This document shows, piece by piece, positions 8,845 to 12,588 of a stretch of 12,588 nucleotides of DNA. Within the stretch, counting starts at the first letter, position 1; the number at the start of each line of letters is the position of its first letter. The notes below the pieces were generated by a model that worked only from the letters and a program-made list of their open reading frames with translations, was not told the origin of the DNA and did no database searches. This DNA is from Bacteroidetes bacterium UBA6063. GTDB taxonomy: Bacteria; Bacteroidota; Bacteroidia; NS11-12g; UBA9320. The DNA is taken from NCBI GenBank assembly GCA_002428905.1, contig DIYD01000105.1:1-12588 (forward strand), read 5' to 3'. Made by a program: the position numbers and the translations under genes.

Positions 8845-10044
8845 TTACTTTATATAGGCTAAGATTTGATAGTGTTTATTATCCCTTGTCTTTATTGTTA
8901 CAGTGTACAAATCAAGGCTTTGTGCTCCCAGATGAGTAAGCGGTATGGCATACATTTGCTTGCCATTTTGGATCAACTGAATCGGGTTATACGTTTCATT
9001 AGCTTCCTCATCGTGGTCACGGATTAATAAGTCATCGGAGTTCGATCCCGAAGATGAATTCCGGATAGATACGGTTAAGTCATCCGGGGTATATGGATTC
9101 TTAAAAATGAAAAACAGCGTATCGCCTTTGTTGTATTTGTAGATGTTGTTGTTCCTCTGTTCATCAAGGACTACACTGAAATGTGTGTGTTCTTTCTTCT
9201 CAATTTCAAACTCCCAAACATCACTGGTTGCAATGTGTGTTTCACCTAATTGAGCGCTAACCTGCCAGGCATAATGTTCGCCTTCGATCAAGTCGTTTAG
9301 CTGATTGGGGAACATCAGGGTAATACCCTGAATTCCTGAACGTGTATACAAGGGTCGATTTCTACGTATTGCGTCTTCTGCACTTTGGCCATCCAACATA
9401 TGTACCAGGCTCAACGTGTATCGAATGTTTGGATCGTTGCCCACGGGTAAGGGCGGAATCCATGTAAAGTTCGGTCGTTTATTCTCTGTAATTGCTTCGT
9501 CTTCAGGGAAACTCAGTAGCAACGGGCTAATCGGTTCCGCGCGGACGTCGTTACATGCCTCTATGTCCACCTCCGCACGTATTGTTTCTTCGCAAACGGC
9601 CGGATTATCGGCGCAATACATGTGGATGCAATAGGTGTAATCTCCTGAAGGTAAGAACGATGTACTTCGCTCTACATTCGCTATCGACCTATCGAAGTAT
9701 CTCGATTGCTTCACCTTAAACAAAGCCGGATTGTAGCGGTTTACACCCGGTTGAAGTACATGTACATCGCTTTCAAATTGTACAACCAGCTTTCCTCTGG
9801 AATTATACAGACTGGCTGTATACCTGACCTTTACAGGTTGATTCAGGCTATACAGGGCATCGAAGTGAAGTATGTCTTTACTTGCAAACTGGTATCCGAT
9901 AATCGGATGAGGTGTTAGTACAACCTGAGCTGTTGCACCGGATGAATTAATTACCAGACTCGAGGCTAAAAGGACAAGACAGAGATAAGCTTGTCTTAAG
10001 GTGCGGAGTGGGATAAGACCCTGTAGTTTTGTGATCGTCTTCAT
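8845..10044 (-). CDS. Exported protein with fibronectin-III-like region, first gene of the YD/RHS operon (399 aa)
   Basis: A long signal peptide covers residues 1-40 (basic start, hydrophobic CLVLLASSLVI core, likely cleavage after ATAQ). Residues 41-165 are a beta-rich module containing LPSGDYTYCIHMYC and further cysteines at 151 and 164, which could form disulfides. Residues 172-283 form an FN3-like module with PISPLLLSFPEDE, RPNFTWIPPLP, the GQSAEDAIRRNRPLY stretch, HYAWQVSA and SDVWEFEIE. The same phrases recur in Bacteroidota surface proteins. I recall a family named TANFOR with this flavour, but I am not sure of that assignment. Residues 284-399 have no feature I recognise. There is no transmembrane segment after the signal peptide and no sorting domain. 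The ATG at 10044 is the only sensible start because it opens the signal peptide. It leads the four-gene operon, 6 nt before the 1791-aa gene, so it may be a partner, anchor or chaperone of the giant proteins; that is inferred from position only. Confidence 0.82.
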   Translation of the reverse strand: MKTITKLQGLIPLRTLRQAYLCLVLLASSLVINSSGATAQVVLTPHPIIGYQFASKDILHFDALYSLNQPVKVRYTASLYNSRGKLVVQFESDVHVLQPGVNRYNPALFKVKQSRYFDRSIANVERSTSFLPSGDYTYCIHMYCADNPAVCEETIRAEVDIEACNDVRAEPISPLLLSFPEDEAITENKRPNFTWIPPLPVGNDPNIRYTLSLVHMLDGQSAEDAIRRNRPLYTRSGIQGITLMFPNQLNDLIEGEHYAWQVSAQLGETHIATSDVWEFEIEKKEHTHFSVVLDEQRNNNIYKYNKGDTLFFIFKNPYTPDDLTVSIRNSSSGSNSDDLLIRDHDEEANETYNPIQLIQNGKQMYAIPLTHLGAQSLDLYTVTIKTRDNKHYQILAYIK

Positions 10045-10109
10045 TTGCGAATTGTTGGATTATAGTTAACCCAAACAAACAACTTTTAAGACATAGTTGT
10101 GCTGGCAGC

Positions 10110-10132
10110 TAAACACTGGTTTTTTGTGTTTA
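10110..10132. repeat. Inverted repeat TAAACAC / GTGTTTA upstream of the operon
   Basis: Perfect 7-bp arms (TAAACAC at 10110-10116, GTGTTTA at 10126-10132) flank a 9-nt T-rich centre. It lies 66-88 nt before the first ATG of the operon. It could be an operator or a leader hairpin; a T-run inside the loop makes a terminator role unlikely. Confidence 0.4.
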
Positions 10133-10262
10133 ACTCAAATCGTTTGCAGACTAAAACTCGTTTAAGCGTCTGCTTAGAACTTGAAAAGAAAAAAGTACCC
10201 TAGTTCGTTATCAGGATTAGTAATTCAGGCTGTTTGTCATTCAAGTTGTCATTTGGGTCTTC

Positions 10263-10270
10263 CAAAGTTA
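10263..10270 (-). promoter_or_regulatory. Possible Bacteroidota -7 box (TAACTTTG) for the YD/RHS operon
   Basis: Read on the minus strand, this octamer fits the TAnnTTTG consensus of the main Bacteroidota sigma factor exactly. The expected TTTG/TTG -33 element is not found at the usual 17-23 nt; the nearest TTG is about 27 nt away. It would give a leader of about 210 nt. Treat it as a weak candidate. Confidence 0.25.
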
Positions 10271-10326
10271 AAGTAAAAAAAATCACAGTTGAAATAGCAA
10301 AAAGTAGTGATTCTTGGCATAGTTAC

Positions 10327-10342
10327 ATCTAACTAGTTAGAT
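10327..10342. repeat. Perfect 16-bp palindrome ATCTAACTAGTTAGAT
   Basis: Fully self-complementary 16-mer with no spacer, the form expected of a site bound by a dimeric repressor rather than an RNA hairpin. It lies about 57 nt upstream (in the direction of transcription) of the TAACTTTG box. The core AACTAGTT also occurs before ssb (12496-12503). The 10-mer half ATCTAACTAG also occurs before the 104-aa gene, within the -7 candidate region. Confidence 0.5.
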
Positions 10343-10344
10343 CC

Positions 10345-10367
10345 AAATCGTTGAAATTCAACGATTT
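10345..10367. repeat. Inverted repeat with 11-bp perfect arms
   Basis: Arms AAATCGTTGAA (10345-10355) and TTCAACGATTT (10357-10367) flank a single A. As RNA it would fold with a 9-bp stem and 5-nt loop. It begins 2 nt after the 16-bp palindrome. No T-run follows on either strand, so a classical terminator is unlikely. It could be an operator, or a 3' end processing or stabilising hairpin of the 315-aa gene transcript. Confidence 0.45.
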
Positions 10368-10400
10368 TACAAACAGCGACATTCGGACTTACATTTCTAT

Positions 10401-10441
10401 GACGGTTTAACCGTCTTAAATAAACAAGTAAACGGTTTTTT
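10401..10441. repeat. Overlapping ACGGTT / AACCGT / ACGGTT inverted repeats with T-run
   Basis: GACGGTT-T-AACCGTC (10401-10415) is a palindrome with 7-bp arms. Its AACCGT half can instead pair with a second ACGGTT at 10432-10437, which runs into six T residues (10436-10441) on the plus strand. The two pairings exclude each other. On the minus strand it lies about 200 nt past the 315-aa stop. Confidence 0.35.
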
Positions 10442-10615
10442 CATAACATAAGTATAATGTGATTGGTCAAATCCCCTCTTCATAGCTCAACCATTTTACG
10501 CATCCTGGTCGATCAAGATTTGTTGAGATAAGGCATCCACATTTTAGCAAAATCCGTTTCAATGGAGAATATGGACTACGAGAGTTGAACAGCGAAATTC
10601 ATTCGAAAATTAAGG

Positions 10616-10630
10616 ACCCATTGGTTGGGT
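10616..10630 (-). terminator. Weak hairpin after the 315-aa gene
   Basis: ACCCA (10626-10630 on the minus strand) and TGGGT (10616-10620) pair around a 5-nt loop, 9 nt after the stop codon. A T-rich stretch (CCTTAATTTT) follows. Only 5 bp of stem, so a weak terminator at best. Confidence 0.25.
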
Positions 10631-10639
10631 AATTGTGTG

Positions 10640-11587
10640 TTAACCAAAATATGTCCAATTAGGTGGTGGTTCCAATTGTTCATGCCAGAAGATACCTAAA
10701 TCCCTTTCGTTTAAATCAGCCAAGTGATCAGACGATAAACAGTTTTTTAAAATGCGGTCTAAAAGAAATTTCCTTGGAATTGCTGGAACTGTTTCAACTT
10801 CGCGAATATTAAATCTTTCTGAAAGAGTCGGAACCGATGTTTTAAAGTGAACATTCTTGGATTCGCGTAACTCACCTGTTTCATAAACATTGAATCGTAC
10901 ATATTGCACGTAGTTATTATTGAGAGCATCTCTGAACTGAACGATCACCAAAAGTCCAAATCCAAAAGCTTTAATGAACTGACAATAGAGTTCCTGTTGA
11001 GAAGACCAAATATTCCAACGATAGGTTTCCTCAAAACCCCAAATATTTCTCGCCTTATCTCTTTTAATTTGATCGACTACATACTGTTCACAGTATTTTT
11101 TTGCAAATTGTTTCATAGGGTCGCTCTTTTCTCTCATTACTCTAATGATATGAACTTCGGTATCGAAAGCCGTGTGTTGTGATACATTTGACACTTGAAA
11201 TTTATTGACCTCAGGAGATGAATATATCTTAAACACAGGAAGATTATTCAACCGCATTTGTTCCTGACTGTGTTCATTCGCCTGAAGATGAGCTTCGGTT
11301 GTTTTATTCAGCTCTTCTCTGGTTAATCGAAGCTCCTCTCGTTGCAGCTTCAAATCACTCTGTTGTAATTTGAGGTCTTCACGTTGGAGATAAATGGCAT
11401 AGATAACCCCTGCAAAAGCGAGTCCTGAAAACAAAGCGTTTACAGAGCCAAACATGTCACCAAACGTTCCTTGATCACTTGGCTTGTTGATGTATCGAAC
11501 GGTTAGGTACCAGGTTAAACCCCAGATGATGAGGCAAGTGAAGATTAGCCCTAATAAAACAATTGCTGACTGATTCGATTTTTTCAC
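10640..11587 (-). CDS. Two-TM coiled-coil membrane protein, possible AbiC-like abortive-infection family (315 aa)
   Basis: Two hydrophobic helices are visible at about residues 8-30 and 46-67. They are separated by KPSDQGTFGDMFGSVNALFS, and the FGDMFG...NALFSGLAFAG pattern is shared with putative phage abortive-infection (AbiC-like) membrane proteins. A coiled coil follows at about 66-115, including four heptads (LQREDLK, LQQSDLK, LQREELR, LTREELN). Residues 117-315 form a soluble domain without motifs I can name, with a C-terminal FWHEQLEPPPNW. The likely topology is an inner-membrane hairpin with the coiled coil and C-terminal domain in the cytoplasm. The start is GTG at 11587, because translation from there gives the basic-hydrophobic N-terminus and no in-frame ATG precedes it before an upstream stop. 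It lies 46 nt after the 104-aa gene and probably shares its transcript. It is AT-richer than its neighbours (about one-third GC in a 60-base sample). The defence role is inferred from weak family resemblance. Confidence 0.7.
   Translation of the reverse strand: MKKSNQSAIVLLGLIFTCLIIWGLTWYLTVRYINKPSDQGTFGDMFGSVNALFSGLAFAGVIYAIYLQREDLKLQQSDLKLQREELRLTREELNKTTEAHLQANEHSQEQMRLNNLPVFKIYSSPEVNKFQVSNVSQHTAFDTEVHIIRVMREKSDPMKQFAKKYCEQYVVDQIKRDKARNIWGFEETYRWNIWSSQQELYCQFIKAFGFGLLVIVQFRDALNNNYVQYVRFNVYETGELRESKNVHFKTSVPTLSERFNIREVETVPAIPRKFLLDRILKNCLSSDHLADLNERDLGIFWHEQLEPPPNWTYFG
11306..11389 (-). repeat. Four 21-bp units encoding heptads in the coiled coil
   Basis: Residues 67-94 of the 315-aa protein are four consecutive 7-residue units of the pattern L-[QT]-x-[ES]-[DE]-L-x. 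The DNA units resemble each other but have drifted, so this is an old internal duplication rather than a fresh tandem repeat. Confidence 0.6.
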
Positions 11588-11633
11588 TTGGTGTCTAGTT
11601 GTGCATATGAAAATGCCCTATACGTTATCTTAG

Positions 11634-11948
11634 TTACGAGGGTTGTTCTGGTTTTGAATTTTCATTTTCCTCTAATGTGGTATTATCAACGGCATTAAGA
11701 AAAAACATAAAATTTGATGGGGAGACATCAACGTACTTGCCTGTATTATCTAACTGCTGAATGATTTCATTTCTAACCATATTTGTTGACATCTCCATTC
11801 CTTTTTTCAAAGACACTGTGGCATAAGGTAAGGAGTGAACAAATGCCATTAACTTATTAATAAGTTCCTTTTTGTCCTTTATAGCCGTTTGAATTTCGAA
11901 TTGACTTATTAGTTTGTTGATTTTATCTTTTGCATCTTCTTTTGTCAT
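11634..11948 (-). CDS. Small helical protein of unknown function (104 aa)
   Basis: I do not recognise this protein. It is rich in K, E, N and I and is predicted to be mostly helical: residues 1-50 contain amphipathic stretches (AKDKINKLISQFEI, KKELINKLMAFV). A short GKYVDVSPSNFMFFLNAV segment (70-87) follows, then a disordered acidic tail ending in SKPEQPS. It has no signal peptide, no membrane segment and no cysteine, so it is probably cytoplasmic. The ATG at 11948 is preceded by AT-rich sequence without a Shine-Dalgarno motif. A good TAnnTTTG promoter candidate lies about 87 nt upstream. The 315-aa membrane protein gene follows after 46 nt with no terminator between, so the two are likely co-transcribed. 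Its GC content is low (20 of 60 bases in one sampled line, against 29 of 60 in one line of ssb), which hints at recent acquisition. A role as regulator or partner of the membrane protein is a guess. Confidence 0.65.
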   Translation of the reverse strand: MTKEDAKDKINKLISQFEIQTAIKDKKELINKLMAFVHSLPYATVSLKKGMEMSTNMVRNEIIQQLDNTGKYVDVSPSNFMFFLNAVDNTTLEENENSKPEQPS

Positions 11949-12034
11949 AAACTATATCCAATATGTATTTACTTAGTTAAATTCAATATTAACTATATAA
12001 ACTCTCCCTATTTATAACGTCTGGCCAGAATAGT

Positions 12035-12068
12035 CAAATCTAACTAGGCAAATTCAGAAAGACTCAAA
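12035..12068 (-). promoter_or_regulatory. Bacteroidota-type promoter (TTTG-N22-TAGATTTG) for the 104/315-aa unit
   Basis: On the minus strand, TTTG (12065-12068) is followed after 22 nt by TAGATTTG (12035-12042), an exact match to TAnnTTTG at an allowed spacing. Transcription would start near 12030 and give a leader of about 80 nt before the ATG at 11948. The -33 element sits in the T-run of the ssb terminator. Confidence 0.5.
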
Positions 12069-12092
12069 ACCACCCGATTCCTCAGGTGGTTT
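12067..12092 (-). terminator. Terminator of ssb
   Basis: Perfect 8-bp arms AAACCACC and GGTGGTTT enclose a 10-nt loop, starting 16 nt after the ssb stop codon. The minus strand continues with a run of T (TTTTG), as in an intrinsic terminator. Confidence 0.65.
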
Positions 12093-12108
12093 ACAAACTA
12101 AAACTGAG

Positions 12109-12447
12109 CTACGATTTCTTGCCGACCATCAGCAACTCATTAACCACCACCTCGGTGATGTAATGTTTCTTGCCTTCCTGGTCTTCCCAGTTCCGATTGG
12201 TAAGCTTGCCTTCAATGCTCACTTCCTGACCTTTTCCAAGGTATTTCTCAACCACGTCGGCTGTCTTACCCCAGGCGACCAGATTGTGCCATTGCGTTTC
12301 AGTCACCTGCTCGCCGTCATGTCTGCGATAATTGCTGTTGGTAGCCAGACTAAACCGTGCTAGCTTTTTTCCTTCACCAACTTCTTTCACTTCAGGGTCT
12401 GTACCCAAATGGCCCATCAAACGGACGCTGTTTCTTAATAAATTCAT
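12109..12447 (-). CDS. ssb: Single-stranded DNA-binding protein, short form without C-terminal tail (112 aa)
   Basis: The product binds single-stranded DNA during replication, recombination and repair, normally as a tetramer of OB folds. The OB fold fills the whole chain: NSVRLMGHLGTDPEVK at 6-21, ARFSLATN at 30-37, TQWHNLVAWGK at 51-61, VEKYLGKGQEVSIEGKL at 66-82 and a NRNWEDQEGKK turn at 84-94. Trp53, Trp59 and Trp87 are aromatic residues of the kind that stack with bases. Length is about two-thirds of E. coli SSB (178 aa). The chain ends at ELLMVGKKS just after the fold and lacks both the disordered linker and the acidic DDDIPF-like tip that recruits repair partners. The ATG at 12447 gives the canonical MNxxRNSVxLxGxLG start. 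It is monocistronic, with a terminator on either side. Short tailless SSBs are known in Bacteroidota; whether this is the main or an accessory SSB cannot be told here. Confidence 0.95.
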   Translation of the reverse strand: MNLLRNSVRLMGHLGTDPEVKEVGEGKKLARFSLATNSNYRRHDGEQVTETQWHNLVAWGKTADVVEKYLGKGQEVSIEGKLTNRNWEDQEGKKHYITEVVVNELLMVGKKS

Positions 12448-12479
12448 GGTATATATTGGTTAATCGGAATCACCATCGA

Positions 12480-12496
12480 TTCCTTGTACAAAGGAA
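12480..12496. promoter_or_regulatory. Inverted repeat upstream of ssb, possible operator
   Basis: TTCCTT (12480-12485) and AAGGAA (12491-12496) flank GTACA, 33 nt before the ssb ATG. A second, partly overlapping inverted pair GGAATC / GATTCC lies at 12466-12471 and 12478-12483. No clear TAnnTTTG promoter is seen here, so the promoter of ssb remains unplaced. The repeats could mark a regulator site. Confidence 0.3.
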
Positions 12497-12555
12497 ACTA
12501 GTTAATACATCAATAGTCGTATGGCAAGCGTTTGTAAATGATTAAAATGAGAACG

Positions 12556-12588
12556 AAAAAAGGCCGACTGAAACAGTCGGCCTTTTCC
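12556..12588 (-). terminator. Strong intrinsic terminator of a gene right of the window
   Basis: AAAAGGCCGACTG (12558-12570) pairs with CAGTCGGCCTTTT (12574-12586) around a 3-nt loop: 13 bp, with a GC-rich core. On the minus strand it runs into TTTTTT, so it mainly ends leftward transcription from outside the window. The TTTT on the plus side could allow weaker bidirectional use. Confidence 0.85.

Larger units (their letters stand above)
10045..10639. other. Gene-free 595-bp region upstream of the YD/RHS operon
   Basis: No reading frame here looks coding on either strand. The region must hold the 3' end signal of the 315-aa gene and the promoter of the four-gene operon. It is AT-rich and contains several inverted repeats, listed separately. 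The upstream leader could be as long as about 220 nt if the TAnnTTTG box near 10263 is used. No Shine-Dalgarno sequence is evident before the ATG at 10044, which is normal for Bacteroidota. Confidence 0.7.

Noticed and set aside
1403..10044. T9SS C-terminal sorting domains on the secreted proteins
   Set aside because: The ends of the three complete proteins (ILAYIK, VEACP, KSVLKN) do not show the conserved sorting-domain pattern; the fourth end is not in the window.
10059..10064. TATAAT on the minus strand as a sigma-70 -10 box for the operon
   Set aside because: It lies only about 15 nt before the ATG, has no TTGACA at 16-18 nt, and the main Bacteroidota sigma factor uses TAnnTTTG instead.
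10110..10441. CRISPR array or mobile-element ends
   Set aside because: The repeats differ from one another, are not regularly spaced, and there is no transposase, integrase or Cas gene nearby.
11306..11389. Tandem repeat capable of phase variation
   Set aside because: The 21-bp units have diverged at the DNA level, and loss of one unit would keep the frame, so no on/off switching is expected.
11634..11948. Toxin-antitoxin pair with the 315-aa gene
   Set aside because: The 104-aa protein shows no DNA-binding or known antitoxin motif, and the second protein is a large membrane protein unlike known small toxins.

Overview
The window looks like chromosomal DNA of a Bacteroidota bacterium. The evidence is the protein families (YD/RHS-type secreted giants with wording typical of that phylum), the near absence of Shine-Dalgarno sequences, and promoter-like elements of the TTTG / TAnnTTTG type. 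All six complete genes and the one partial gene lie on the minus strand, so transcription runs from right to left. I see no tRNA, rRNA, CRISPR array, transposase or integrase.

Right end (12588 to about 12050): a strong hairpin terminator closes a gene lying outside the window. A short, tailless single-stranded DNA-binding protein gene (ssb) follows, with its own terminator. A promoter candidate overlaps that terminator and points into the next unit.

Middle (11948 to 10640): an AT-rich two-gene unit. It holds a 104-aa helical protein of unknown function, then a 315-aa protein with two N-terminal membrane segments and a long coiled coil. The membrane protein resembles the putative abortive-infection (AbiC-like) membrane family, so this pair is a possible phage-defence cassette; that is an inference.

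The 595-bp gap from 10045 to 10639 holds no gene. It does hold four inverted repeats and a promoter-like box, and it precedes the main locus.

Left 10 kb (10044 to 1): a tight four-gene operon with junctions of 6 nt, a 10-nt overlap and 3 nt. It encodes four proteins that each carry a signal peptide: a 399-aa protein with a fibronectin-III-like region; a 1791-aa protein starting with an SpvB/TcB-like module; a 689-aa protein ending in a YD-type motif; and the first 466 residues of a YD/RHS protein that runs off the left edge. The family signatures suggest that the 1791-aa and 689-aa proteins carry pieces that occur on one chain in many relatives. They also suggest that the fourth protein is the RHS-shell partner whose C-terminus (possibly a toxin) lies outside the window. 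The most interesting reading is a multi-subunit, exported, TcB/TcC-like or polymorphic-toxin-like assembly peculiar to Bacteroidota. The cargo, any immunity gene and the export route cannot be seen here.
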